Assembly: GCA_040981125.1 (NCBI GenBank) | Contig: JANRMQ010000006.1 | Location: 186,001-250,000 of the forward strand | Direction: 5' to 3' | DNA from: DASSBQ01 sp040981125 | GTDB taxonomy: Bacteria > Nitrospirota > Nitrospiria > Nitrospirales > Nitrospiraceae | Length of the DNA stretch: 64,000 nt | Shown: positions 34,788 through 43,994 of the stretch, one piece after another | Layout: every line of letters begins with the position of its first letter | Position numbering within the stretch: the first letter of the stretch is position 1 | Translations under genes and position numbers: made by a program | Notes under the pieces: model-generated | Databases searched by the model: none | Told to the model about the DNA's origin: nothing | Seen by the model: only the letters and a program-made list of their open reading frames with translations

Positions 34788-37588
34788 CGCTTCTTGCGCG
34801 CCGACCGGTTTCGAGACCGGGAGACGGTTCTGGCCGGCTTCCGACTGGAGTGCGTGCCGGTCTTGGCCCCCGGCGTGGCCTTCTTGCTTTCCTGTTCAGC
34901 CAACGCCGCATGCGCAGCCGCCAGCCTCGCGATCGGCACCCGGTACGGAGAACAGCTGACATAATCCAACCCGAGTTGGTGGCAAAATTCGACCGATGAC
35001 GGATCACCGCCGTGTTCGCCGCAAATGCCGAGTTTGATATCCGGTCTTGTCTTCCGTCCGCCGGCGATGGCGATGCGCATCAGCGCGCCGACTCCCTCGC
35101 GATCCAAGGTCGCGAAGGGATCGCTATCCAGAATGTTCACCGTCTTGTAATAGTCCACGAACTTGGCTGCGTCGTCCCGCGAGAAACCGAAGGCCGTCTG
35201 TGTCAGGTCGTTGGTGCCGAAAGAAAAGAATTCGGCCTCCTGCGCGATGCGATCGGCCGTGACGGCCGCACGCGGCAGCTCGATCATCGTGCCCACGAGA
35301 TAGGACAACTTCTGATTGCACCGTTTCATGGTTTCTTGGGCGACTTCGCGCACGAGGTCTTTTTGCGCTTTCATTTCCGAGACCATGCCGACCAGCGGGA
35401 TCATGATTTCGGGTACGATCTTTTTCCCTTCTTTGGCGACTTCGCAGGCGGCTTCCATGACGGCGGCCACCTGCATGCGGGTGATCTCCGGCATCGTAAT
35501 CCCCAACCGGCATCCGCGAAGGCCCAGCATCGGATTGAACTCGTGCAACTCCTCGACACGGGCCAAAAGCAGCTTCTTCTCTTCGATGACCGCTTGCGCC
35601 CCGCCGGTCAGTTCGAGTTGAGCGATCTCGACCATGAGTTCTTCCCGCTTGGGAAGAAATTCGTGGAGCGGCGGATCGAGCAGGCGGATCGTCACGGGAT
35701 AGCCCTTCATCTCCCGGTACAGGCCGATGAAGTCCTGCTTCTGCAGCGGCAATAATTGCTCCAGATACTTTTCCCGTTCTTCGCGCTTCCTGGCCAGAAT
35801 CATCTTCTGCATCATCGGGATGCGATCTTCGGCAAAGAACATGTGCTCGGTCCGGCACAGGCCGATGCCTTCCGCCCCGAATCCGCGGGCGATGCGCGCT
35901 TGATCGGGCACATCCGCATTGGCCCTGACTCGAAGCTTCCGGACATCATCCGCCCATTTCAACACCTGTTCGAATAACTGATACTTTTCCGACTTAGCCG
36001 GCTCTATCTTCTCCTGCAGCACTTGAATCACTTCGGATTCCACCACCGGGATGTCGCCGCCGTACACGTTTCCCGTCGTCCCATTGATCGACAGGAAATC
36101 GCCTTCGCGGAACACCTGCGTCCCGATTCGGACCGATTGCGCATCGATGACCTCGACCGCGTCACAGCCGGCCACGCAGACTTTGCCCATCTGCCGGGCG
36201 ACTACCGCGGCATGCGACGTCATCCCGCCGCGGGCCGTCAGGAATCCCAACGCCGCGTTCATGCCGTGAATGTCGTCCGGACTGGTCTCCTGCCGTACGA
36301 GGACGACGCGGTTCCCGGCTTCCTTCATCTCCACCGCTCGTTCCGGTGTCAGCGCAATCTTTCCCGCCGCGGCGCCCGGTCCGGCCGGAAGCCCTTTCCC
36401 CAGCGGATGGCAATGCCCCTCTTCATTGGCGTCGAAAATCGGATAGAGATACTGGGCGATCTGATCCGGAGCAATCCGCTGCAGCGCTTCTTTTCTGGAA
36501 ATGACGCCTTCCTTCACCATGTCCACCGCAATGCGCACCGCGGCGATCCCGGTCCGCTTCCCGACGCGCGTCTGCAGCATGTACAACTTGCCTTCCTGGA
36601 TCGTGAACTCCAGGTCCAGCATGTCCCGATAGTGGCGCTCGAGTTTTTTGTAGGTCGCCTCCAGCTCTTTGTAGGCTGCCGGCACCGTCTTGGCGAGCTG
36701 TCCCACCGGCAGCGGCGTGCGGATTCCCGCGACCACATCTTCCCCCTGCGCATTCATCAAGCACTCGCCGAAGAAATGCTTGACCCCCGTCGCGGGATCC
36801 CGGGTAAAGGCCACGCCGGTGCCGCTCGTCTCGCCCATGTTCCCAAAGACCATCGCGACGACATTGACCGCCGTGCCCCAGGAATCGGGGATATCGTACA
36901 GCCGGCGATAGGTGACCGCTCGGGCGCCGTACCAGGAGGAGAAGACTGCATTGATCGCCATACGCAGCTGCTCCAGTGGGTCGTCCGGGAAATCCCGCTT
37001 GGTCTCCTCCTTGACCAATTCCTTGAAACTCACGACCAGTTCCTTGAGGGCCTTGGCATCCAAATGGGTGTCCTGTGTGACTCCCAAGTCCTGCTTCTTG
37101 TGTTTGAGAATGTCTTCAAAATGCTCGCGGTTCACCCCCATGACGATGCTGCCGAACATCCCGATGAACCGGCGATAACTGTCCTGTGCAAAGCGCTCGT
37201 TCCGCGTCTTCGCCGCCAACGCCTGCACCGTCTTGGTGGTGAGCCCGACATTGAGCACAGTGTCCATCATGCCCGGCATCGAGGCCCGCGCCCCGGACCG
37301 CACCGACACCAGTAAGGGATTATCGGGATCGCCGAATCCGGCGCTCATGGAACGCTCGACCCGCTTCAACGCGTGCAGCGCTTCTTCCATCATGCCGGGA
37401 GGAAACGCCTTACCCCTCTTGTAATACTCGACGCAGGCTTCGGTAGAAATCGTGAAGCCGGCGGGAACGGAGATTTCCAAATTCGTCATTTCGGCAAGCC
37501 CGGCCCCCTTGCCGCCGAGCAATTCCTTCATGCCGCCCGCGCCCTCAGCCTTCCCATCTCCAAAGTAGTAGACGTATTTTTTACCCAC
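34784..37588 (-). CDS. ppdK: pyruvate, phosphate dikinase
   Basis: PPDK interconverts pyruvate, ATP and phosphate with phosphoenolpyruvate, AMP and pyrophosphate, so it can supply PEP for gluconeogenesis in autotrophic growth. The 934-residue protein starts at GTG 37588 with AAGGAGAGG upstream. Domains run from the ATP-grasp (MKELLGGKGAGLAEMTNL) through the phosphohistidine domain (GGMTSHAAVVARQMGKVC, catalytic His) to the PEP-binding TIM barrel (GIGLCRTEHMFFAEDRI, FGTNDLTQTAFGFSRDD, and LGICGEHGGDPSSV). A Lys/Arg/Ser-rich tail of about 40 residues is an unusual addition. Confidence 0.98.
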   Translation of the reverse strand: MGKKYVYYFGDGKAEGAGGMKELLGGKGAGLAEMTNLEISVPAGFTISTEACVEYYKRGKAFPPGMMEEALHALKRVERSMSAGFGDPDNPLLVSVRSGARASMPGMMDTVLNVGLTTKTVQALAAKTRNERFAQDSYRRFIGMFGSIVMGVNREHFEDILKHKKQDLGVTQDTHLDAKALKELVVSFKELVKEETKRDFPDDPLEQLRMAINAVFSSWYGARAVTYRRLYDIPDSWGTAVNVVAMVFGNMGETSGTGVAFTRDPATGVKHFFGECLMNAQGEDVVAGIRTPLPVGQLAKTVPAAYKELEATYKKLERHYRDMLDLEFTIQEGKLYMLQTRVGKRTGIAAVRIAVDMVKEGVISRKEALQRIAPDQIAQYLYPIFDANEEGHCHPLGKGLPAGPGAAAGKIALTPERAVEMKEAGNRVVLVRQETSPDDIHGMNAALGFLTARGGMTSHAAVVARQMGKVCVAGCDAVEVIDAQSVRIGTQVFREGDFLSINGTTGNVYGGDIPVVESEVIQVLQEKIEPAKSEKYQLFEQVLKWADDVRKLRVRANADVPDQARIARGFGAEGIGLCRTEHMFFAEDRIPMMQKMILARKREEREKYLEQLLPLQKQDFIGLYREMKGYPVTIRLLDPPLHEFLPKREELMVEIAQLELTGGAQAVIEEKKLLLARVEELHEFNPMLGLRGCRLGITMPEITRMQVAAVMEAACEVAKEGKKIVPEIMIPLVGMVSEMKAQKDLVREVAQETMKRCNQKLSYLVGTMIELPRAAVTADRIAQEAEFFSFGTNDLTQTAFGFSRDDAAKFVDYYKTVNILDSDPFATLDREGVGALMRIAIAGGRKTRPDIKLGICGEHGGDPSSVEFCHQLGLDYVSCSPYRVPIARLAAAHAALAEQESKKATPGAKTGTHSSRKPARTVSRSRNRSARKKR

Positions 37589-37617
37589 GCTGTCCTCTCC
37601 TTCTCATGACAGGATGT

Positions 37618-38139
37618 TCAATGAAGCGGCGCGGACTGTTGCGCGGCCGTTTCCAGTTTGGTGCGATAGCGGTTGACCAAGTGCCGTTTCAGCAAGATCC
37701 CGAACACCACAATGATAACGACAAACGCCCCTACGACAAACAGACGATAATCCACCAGCGGCCCATAGTCCAAGTAGAATTTTCCGTCGGCGCCTTGCTT
37801 GATTTCGGTTTCTTTTTGAAAGGTGTGGGTGCGGCCGCTCGAATCGGCCAGGTTGATCCACTCCGAGCAGAACTGCACCGGAGTTTCGGCGCCCGGCACG
37901 TTCCGGTAGGCCAACCGGAGGCAGATGTCCTGCTTGGCATTATAGACATCGGGCGTACGGACCAGCCGCTCGAAAGTGGTGCCCGTAACCCAGAGGCCGA
38001 AAAGGAAGATCCCATTGCAGACCACCATCATGACGATACTGACAACGGAAGCGAAGCGGCGGACTTTCTTCGCCCTCAGTTCGGCTTCGTCCGGCAAGAG
38101 CGGGACGGGCCGGATCGCCTGGTCGGAGGTGGAGTCCAT
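37618..38139 (-). CDS. two-span membrane protein of unknown function
   Basis: The 173-residue product has membrane helices at about 30-52 and 135-155. A periplasmic loop of about 80 residues between them holds two Cys (near 74 and 93). Both tails are polar and positively charged near the membrane. No family is recognised. It lies between glyS (14-base gap) and ppdK (29-base gap) and is likely co-transcribed with them. Confidence 0.6.
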   Translation of the reverse strand: MDSTSDQAIRPVPLLPDEAELRAKKVRRFASVVSIVMMVVCNGIFLFGLWVTGTTFERLVRTPDVYNAKQDICLRLAYRNVPGAETPVQFCSEWINLADSSGRTHTFQKETEIKQGADGKFYLDYGPLVDYRLFVVGAFVVIIVVFGILLKRHLVNRYRTKLETAAQQSAPLH

Positions 38140-38153
38140 GGGCCCATCATACC

Positions 38154-40346
38154 CTATGACCCTTGTACCATGATCTGAGAAAAATCAGCGAACGTCATGA
38201 AGACTTCATCGATGTCCTTCAGTAAAGAAAGACGATTCCCCCGGACGGCGGTATCGTCCGCATTGACCATGACACCGGCGAAGAAGGCGTCGATCGGTTC
38301 TTTCATCCGAACGAGCACATCGAGCGCGCCCGCATAGTCGCCTTGCTCCATGGAGGCTTTGACCTGTTGGCCGGCCGCCTGTAGAGCCTGATAGAGATCC
38401 ACTTCCGCTTGGTGGCCGAACAACTCAGGATTGACCGGCTTGCGGTCCCATTGTTCCTTCTCGCATAAGCGGTGCGCGCGCTTGAAGCCGATGATGAGCG
38501 GGTCGAACTCGGAACGTGCAGAAATTGTTTGAAGGGCCTTCATCCGCTGTAGCACATCGGTCAAGTCAAGATCAAGGTTCGCGTATGCTGTATCGCAAAC
38601 AGCAGCCATGATGTCGTCGCGTATCCCGCACGACGCGCCTGCATAAAAACGAACCCGTTCAAAAATAAAGGAGAGTGGGCCACCACTCAGCATGCTCGAG
38701 GAATCGGTGATGTCTCTTTCTGCTATCTCCCCCGCCTTGTCGACTGCCTGATTCAGGTCCAAACGAAGATTGCCTTCTATAAGTATGCGTACGATTGAAA
38801 GCGCATGTCGTCTGAGAGCAAATGGGTCCTCTGAGCCCTTAGGTATTACGCCGGCCCGGAAGAATGCCACAATCGTGTCGATCCGATCAGCTAAAGAAAC
38901 AATTTGTCCGTGTATCGTTGCAGGCAGTTCCCCGTCCATACCGCGCGGCAAGTACTGATCTCGTATGGCTTTACACACCTCCTCTGCTTCGCCATCGTGT
39001 CTCGCATACTCAGCCCCGATGATTCCTTGAAGAGTGGGAAACTCACCAACCATGCCGGTAATCAGATCAGCCTTGCTGAGCTGGGCAGCTCTTTGGCATA
39101 AATCCTGATCTCTATGACTTAATGAAAGCTTGCCCGTTAACCAAGTGGAAAGGTCTACATTGCGTGTTGTTTTTTGATGTAAGGATCCAAGCTTTTGATA
39201 GAAAGTAACCTGTGCCAGCTTTTCAACGCGGTCAGCCAGCCTGATCTTCCGATCCTCATCAAAAAAGAATTTGGCATCCGCCAGGCGCGCCGACAACACC
39301 CGCTCATTTCCCTCCCGGATCAGCCGCATGTCGGACAATTTCATGTTCGTGACGGCAAGGAAGTTCGGCAGCAAGGCGCCGTTGCGATCGACCAGCGCAA
39401 AGAACCCCTGGTGCTCCTTCATCGATGTCATCAGAACTTCTTTGGGCAGCGAGAGATAATGCGGCTGGAACGACCCGAGTATTGCATGCGGATATTCCAC
39501 GGCGTAGACAGCCTGCTCCACCAATTCGTCATCGTGATGGAGCACGCCGCCCGCTGATTCGGCCAACGTTACCAACTGTTCAAGAATCATCGTCCGGCGG
39601 CGATCTTGTTCGACGATGACCCCGTGGCGCTCCGCTTCACGGAGATACTGCGCAATGGTGCGAACCACGAAGCCTTTCGTCGCCGCGTTTCGTTCTCGTC
39701 CGACAAACCGATGACCGTAGCTGACCGGCTCGGCCACAAGACCCGCGTATTCGATCGGCAATGCCTTTCCATGGCACAACGCGACCAGCCACCGGATCGG
39801 CCGAGCGAACCTAACTCCGGTCTGATTCCAATGCATGGCTTTGGGGAAGGTCAGGCTCCCGATCAACTTGGGAAGTTGTTGCGCGAGCACCGTGGTTGCG
39901 GCCTGCCCCGGTTCCTGCTTGACCGCGAAGACGTACTCGCCTTTCGGGATCGAACGGATTTCCAACTTCTCTACCGGCACTCCCTGCCCGGTCGCGAACC
40001 CGATCGCGGCTTTAGTCGGCTGCCCGGCTTGATCGAACGCAACCACCTTGGATGGTCCCATCGTTTCTTTCACGGCCGCTGCTTGGTGAGTTGCCAACTG
40101 ATCAACCAAGACGACCAAGCGCCGCGGCGTCCCGACCACTCGGATGGTCCCGAATGACAGCCGCTCCTCCTTGAGGAGCCGTTCCGTCGCTTCGTGAAGC
40201 GCCCGCAAGGCCGGCGCGACGAATTGATAGGGCAATTCTTCGGTGCCGATTTCCAGCAGCAATTCGGGGGTAGAAGCGGACGCGGCCGGCCGGCCGGATT
40301 TACCGGCGGATTTGGCTTTGGATTTCGCTTTGGCTTTGGAGGACAT
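38154..40346 (-). CDS. glyS: glycyl-tRNA synthetase beta subunit
   Basis: GlyS forms the heterotetrameric glycyl-tRNA synthetase with GlyQ. The 730-residue protein has the N-terminal TPELLLEIGTEELPYQFVAPALRAL after a Lys/Ala-rich extension, VLSARLADAKFFFDEDRKI near 355, an HD-like domain with EYARHDGEAEEV, and a C-terminal anticodon-binding region (LFGHQAEVDLYQAL). The frame is intact. A central part (about 38640-39250) is visibly AT-richer (40-55 percent GC by row) than the rest (about 60 percent), see findings. It begins 18 bases after glyQ. Confidence 0.96.
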   Translation of the reverse strand: MSSKAKAKSKAKSAGKSGRPAASASTPELLLEIGTEELPYQFVAPALRALHEATERLLKEERLSFGTIRVVGTPRRLVVLVDQLATHQAAAVKETMGPSKVVAFDQAGQPTKAAIGFATGQGVPVEKLEIRSIPKGEYVFAVKQEPGQAATTVLAQQLPKLIGSLTFPKAMHWNQTGVRFARPIRWLVALCHGKALPIEYAGLVAEPVSYGHRFVGRERNAATKGFVVRTIAQYLREAERHGVIVEQDRRRTMILEQLVTLAESAGGVLHHDDELVEQAVYAVEYPHAILGSFQPHYLSLPKEVLMTSMKEHQGFFALVDRNGALLPNFLAVTNMKLSDMRLIREGNERVLSARLADAKFFFDEDRKIRLADRVEKLAQVTFYQKLGSLHQKTTRNVDLSTWLTGKLSLSHRDQDLCQRAAQLSKADLITGMVGEFPTLQGIIGAEYARHDGEAEEVCKAIRDQYLPRGMDGELPATIHGQIVSLADRIDTIVAFFRAGVIPKGSEDPFALRRHALSIVRILIEGNLRLDLNQAVDKAGEIAERDITDSSSMLSGGPLSFIFERVRFYAGASCGIRDDIMAAVCDTAYANLDLDLTDVLQRMKALQTISARSEFDPLIIGFKRAHRLCEKEQWDRKPVNPELFGHQAEVDLYQALQAAGQQVKASMEQGDYAGALDVLVRMKEPIDAFFAGVMVNADDTAVRGNRLSLLKDIDEVFMTFADFSQIMVQGS

Positions 40347-40364
40347 GGCTATGAATGGCGCCGG

Positions 40365-41285
40365 TTATCGTGTCGAAGTTGTTGTCCGCTTAACGGCCGT
40401 GTGGGAGGGCGTGTGGGCTCGCTGCAACAGCGGATGGCCCATGGCTTCCCGATCCGCGACGTACCGCTCCGCACAGCGCCGTGCAAGCGCCCGCACCCGT
40501 GCAATGTACGAGGTCCGCTCGGTGACGCTGATAGCGCCCCTGGCGTCGAGCAAATTGAACATATGGGAGGTCTTCATGCAATAATCATAGGCGGGCAACG
40601 TCAGGTTGGCGTCCAGTAACCGCCCGCACTCCGCCTCAAAGGCTTGGAAGGTCGTCATCAACATTGCGACATCGCCGACTTCGAAATTGTATCTTGAAAA
40701 CTCTACTTCGCTTCGGTGATGGATATCGCCGTAGGTGAGGTGGTCATTCCAGGCCAGATCATACACACTATCGACCTGCTGCAGATACATCGCGATCCGT
40801 TCGGTCCCATAGGTGATCTCACCGGTGATCGGGTTGAGTGGAATGCCTCCGATCTCCTGAAAATAGGTGAACTGCGTGATTTCCATTCCATCCAAACGCA
40901 CTTCCCACCCCAGTCCCCAAGCTCCCAAGGTGGGCGATTCCCAATCGTCCTGGACGAAGCGGATGTCGTGCTTTCTCGGATCGATGCCGAGTTCATTGAG
41001 ACTATCCAGATAGAGGGCCTGAATATCATCCGGAGCGGGCTTCAGCACAACCTGATACTGATAATAGTGCTGCATCCGGTTCGGATTCTCGCCGTAGCGG
41101 CCATCAGTCGGCCGCCGGCAGGCTTGCGGGTAGGCCGAACGCCAGGGCTCGGGTCCTAGAGAGCGAAGAAACGTCGCGGGATGGAAGGTCCCAGCCCCGA
41201 CTTCCAAATCATATGGCTGATGAATGATGCAACCCCGGTCGGCCCAAAAACGATTCAAGCAGAGGATGAGATCTTGGAAGTTCAC
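40365..41285 (-). CDS. glyQ: glycyl-tRNA synthetase alpha subunit
   Basis: GlyQ carries the class II catalytic core: NFQDLILCLNRFWADRGCII, QPYDLEVGAGTFHPATFLR, RRPTDGRYGENPNR, GWEVRLDGMEITQFTYFQE, and ITYGTERIAMYLQQVDSVYDL. I place the start at GTG 41285 because the family begins just before this motif, giving 306 residues. The frame is open to a TTG at 41342 but adds 19 residues with no counterpart. The end has a short Thr-rich tail. It heads the glyQ-glyS-(membrane protein)-ppdK-ribD series. Confidence 0.95.
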   Translation of the reverse strand: MNFQDLILCLNRFWADRGCIIHQPYDLEVGAGTFHPATFLRSLGPEPWRSAYPQACRRPTDGRYGENPNRMQHYYQYQVVLKPAPDDIQALYLDSLNELGIDPRKHDIRFVQDDWESPTLGAWGLGWEVRLDGMEITQFTYFQEIGGIPLNPITGEITYGTERIAMYLQQVDSVYDLAWNDHLTYGDIHHRSEVEFSRYNFEVGDVAMLMTTFQAFEAECGRLLDANLTLPAYDYCMKTSHMFNLLDARGAISVTERTSYIARVRALARRCAERYVADREAMGHPLLQRAHTPSHTAVKRTTTSTR

Positions 41286-41741
41286 TGAGAATCCATTGAT
41301 CGTTCGGATGCAGCCGGCCGACGAAAGAGCTGAAGCTAGCAAGATTATTCAGAAGGTGTCAAGGAAGGATAACGGGATATCAATGGGTTGCGGGGAAACT
41401 GCACACTATGCGACCCAGATGGTTTTTGTGAGACAACTCTGGCTGGTAGAAAGAATTGAGACCGGCTGACGAAGGGCGGGCAGCTCCGACTTGCGCCAGA
41501 ATGCGTTGTGCATGTCCCGGCTACTGAACCGTCAATATTCACCCGCCTGCTCCTATAAGGCTGCGCCGAAGCGTCGCAATGCCGTCGCAGGCGGCACTTT
41601 TTCTCACATTGGATGGAAGCGACGCTCTGGCGCAAATCTCCGTGCCCATCCCCTCCAGCCGGTTTGAAACTGAGACAATCCGACAGTCTGAACTTGTATA
41701 GAGATTCCTTGTTTGTCGGCAGGCATGTCCTGTCTTCATAC
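41286..41741. other. intergenic region with a degenerate inverted repeat copy D
   Basis: No gene is supported. At 41553-41588 a 36-base block (starting CTATAAGGCTGC) matches the reverse complement of part of copy C at 29 of 36 positions, and shares CGCAATGCCGTCGCA exactly with the reverse complement of copy A. A TTGACA box on the minus strand near 41365 could belong to the glyQ promoter, but no matching -10 is clear. Confidence 0.45.
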
Positions 41742-42506
41742 CTAAGAGCCTTCAGCTAACTCTTTCCCCCCGAAACGGACAACAAGATACTTGATACGGT
41801 TCTCTACATCGTCGAAGGCGGTAGGCGGAGGCCATTGGACCTCGTTGAAATTCGTAGGCCACACTTGAACGAGCAGGTCTTTCGTCGTCGGAAGTACGAA
41901 TGTTGATAAGTCAATTTGTGGAATTAGAGCAGTCCATCTCGCACTGATAAACTGTAGCGCCAGTTGTCCTATGACCAATGTGAGCACAATGATTCTAACG
42001 GACCCGCCTGGCTCTTGTTGTCTGGCAAGAAGTCGATAATCGACTATATGCCGCGCCACGGCTCCTTCATATCGTCCAAGCCAGACACACGTGCTTTGGA
42101 GTGGACTGACTGCGTTCATGAAATGGCGTCGGTCCAGCGCATTATAAAAACTCTCTCCTTTAGCTATGCTCTCATACATCATGGCGCACTTCGTCAACCA
42201 GGTAGCGATGCGCTCCCGTTGTGTAAGCGTCAACATGACTGGGCTCCCGAGAATCATAGGGGTAAGGATGGGTTTTATTTCCCCTTCCAAACGGCTCATC
42301 CAGCCATTGTTGCACCCGTCGCAAACGCTTCCAACCTTCTGTGCGGAATCGAGGACTATCCGGTCTTGGGCGGGCTGGCGGAATCGATATGTCCTCATAG
42401 GAACTCGTTCACCATCATGCTTTCTCAAAAGTCGGAGTACCCACTTGGGGATTATGTCTTCATTGGTATTTGCCCGGCCACCGCAAAATGTGCAGATCTT
42501 CTTCAT
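41742..42506 (-). CDS. CxxC zinc-motif protein, HNH-like N-terminus, function unknown
   Basis: From ATG 42506 (MKKICTFCGG) the product has 254 residues. A longer frame to 42581 runs into the dispersed repeat and is not used. The N-terminus has CTFCGG, EDIIPKWVLRLL and VCDGCNNGWMSRLEGE, the spacing of a treble-clef/HNH-like zinc fold, with Asp where HNH enzymes usually have the first catalytic His. The rest (helical, then a hydrophobic segment near 160-185) is unassigned. AT-richer than core genes. It is bracketed by repeat copies C and D in opposite orientations, which suggests insertion as a unit. Confidence 0.6.
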   Translation of the reverse strand: MKKICTFCGGRANTNEDIIPKWVLRLLRKHDGERVPMRTYRFRQPAQDRIVLDSAQKVGSVCDGCNNGWMSRLEGEIKPILTPMILGSPVMLTLTQRERIATWLTKCAMMYESIAKGESFYNALDRRHFMNAVSPLQSTCVWLGRYEGAVARHIVDYRLLARQQEPGGSVRIIVLTLVIGQLALQFISARWTALIPQIDLSTFVLPTTKDLLVQVWPTNFNEVQWPPPTAFDDVENRIKYLVVRFGGKELAEGS

Positions 42507-42543
42507 GGGAACCGTCGAGAAATTTCTCGTTCCACCAGTCGCG

Positions 42544-42743
42544 CCTTGGATGGAACGGATGCGCGATGAGGTTGCCGCCATGGCGGGCGTGCAGCGCGAG
42601 CAGCGAAGAAAGGTGTGCGTGGCGGCGGCATTGCAACGTTGCGTTGCAGCTTTATAGCGGCACGCGCCAAAGGTAACAGGTCGATGAGTTAGTCTCGGTC
42701 CAACGGATTATGGCGGCACCGAATCGCGCGCCGTTCGTCAGCC
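42544..42743 (+). repeat. dispersed repeat, copy C (about 200 bp)
   Basis: Same ends as copy A (GGATGGAACGGATGCGC near the left, GCGCCGTTCGTCAGCC at the right) and nearly the same length. Internally it has a palindromic GCAACGTTGC. The left end lies 37 bases before the CxxC gene's start codon. From 42744 to 42945 no feature is seen. Confidence 0.65.
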
Positions 42744-42945
42744 AAGGCGCTCTGCTTTTTTTTGCCCGCCAGCGGCCAAGGTGGCCGGGTAACGTTGGGG
42801 ATGAGACACTCTTCACAAGGCAAAGCGGCGCAGTCTTACCTTACCGAAATGATTCACGCGAACCATCGCATGAGGGTCAACCCGGCTGGCATATCGTTTC
42901 GCCAGCCAAGCCGGCTGCAATGATCACTTTTATCTTCTCCATAGC

Positions 42946-43458
42946 TCACTGCTTCCTTTCGAGGATCCCTGTGCAGTACAGAAAGCAGCGGATCGATGGC
43001 GCGCCGATGTAGTGCATCCAGCTATCCAGCTCGTGGACCAGGGCGGACTCGTCATCGCCGTATGAGTCGAGATATGCTCGTACAGCGCCGTATCTTTCAA
43101 CCTTTTTCAAAAGCTCGCGGCCGTTCCGCAGGACAGCGGTCACTTTTTTGCGATTCCGGATCATACCGGGCGAGGCGAGAAGACGATCCATCTCGCTGTC
43201 CGGCCATGAAGCGACGAGATAAAGATCGAACTCGGCGAATGCCGTCCGGACCGATGGCCAACGCGTACGGACAATGTCGGCGTTGAATCGGGCTGAGAAT
43301 ACAGCGGCGGCCAATGCCTCGAAATGCTCGTTATCGGTCCGCGGACACCGCTTTTCAAACGGACACCAGCATGGAGCGTCCTGTGAAAACACCATGCTGT
43401 CATCGTACCGGCAGCTGGACTCATAAACTATACGACCCTGGAGTTCGGCCGTCCACAA
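42946..43458 (-). CDS. 3-methyladenine DNA glycosylase I-like (Tag / HhH-GPD superfamily)
   Basis: The 170-residue product resembles the core of Tag-type base-excision glycosylases: CWCPFEKRCPRTDNEHFEALAAAVFSARFNADIV, TRWPSVRTAFAEFD, LLASPGMIRNRKKVTAVLRNGRELL, and a C-terminal helix pair ending GAPSIRCFLYCTGI. It is shorter than the E. coli enzyme at both ends and its zinc-binding His residues are not evident. The frame starts at a TTG (43458). The ATG at 43395 (MVFSQDAPCWC) may be the real start. Orientation is away from the Rrf2 gene. Confidence 0.62.
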   Translation of the reverse strand: MWTAELQGRIVYESSCRYDDSMVFSQDAPCWCPFEKRCPRTDNEHFEALAAAVFSARFNADIVRTRWPSVRTAFAEFDLYLVASWPDSEMDRLLASPGMIRNRKKVTAVLRNGRELLKKVERYGAVRAYLDSYGDDESALVHELDSWMHYIGAPSIRCFLYCTGILERKQ

Positions 43459-43539
43459 ACCGCTTGCAGTCAGTCATTCCTTTCAGTTAGTTTCCATCAA
43501 ACTTGATTAACACACTAGGAGTTCCGTGCCTGCCACATC

Positions 43540-43974
43540 ATGAAGCTTTCCAAAAAGAGCGAATATGGGTTGCGCGCATTGTTGGAATTGCAAAGTACCT
43601 ACAAAGGTCCGGTCTTACAGCGCCATGAAATTGCGGACCGCCAGCACATTCCGGTTGAATTTCTCGAACAGATCCTCCTCGCGCTGAAGCGCGCCGGGTT
43701 ATTGACGAGCCGCCGCGGCATTCGCGGCGGCTATGCGCTGATTAAATCACCCGACGACATCACGCTCGGACAAGTGATCCGTATCCTCGATGGGCCGCTC
43801 GCGCCGATCTCCTGTGTCAGCAAAACCGCGTATCAAAAGTGTCCCGATTGTCCCTATGCCTCGAAGCCCCACTGTCCGCTCCAAGACGCAATGGGGGAAG
43901 TCAGGAACGCCATCGCCGACATTCTCGACAATTACAGCCTGGCCAAATTCGCATCGGCCGATTCTTCCCTATAA
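43540..43974 (+). CDS. Rrf2-family transcriptional regulator
   Basis: The 144-residue protein has the Rrf2 winged helix: MKLSKKSEYGLRALLELQ, IADRQHIPVEFLEQILLALKRAGLLTSRRGIRGGY. Four Cys at about 92, 101, 104 and 112 (CPDCPYASKPHC) lie where IscR-type members bind an iron-sulfur cluster. Upstream of a sulfate importer the closest functional analogue is CymR, the sulfur-metabolism repressor, although CymR lacks the Cys set. It ends 20 bases before the binding-protein gene, so it probably controls this operon. Confidence 0.88.
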   Translation: MKLSKKSEYGLRALLELQSTYKGPVLQRHEIADRQHIPVEFLEQILLALKRAGLLTSRRGIRGGYALIKSPDDITLGQVIRILDGPLAPISCVSKTAYQKCPDCPYASKPHCPLQDAMGEVRNAIADILDNYSLAKFASADSSL

Positions 43975-43994
43975 AAAGACAAGAGGTGTCTCAC

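Noticed and set aside
42166..42657. Plus-strand frame ending inside repeat copy C
   Set aside because: Antisense to the CxxC gene and its end is repeat sequence.
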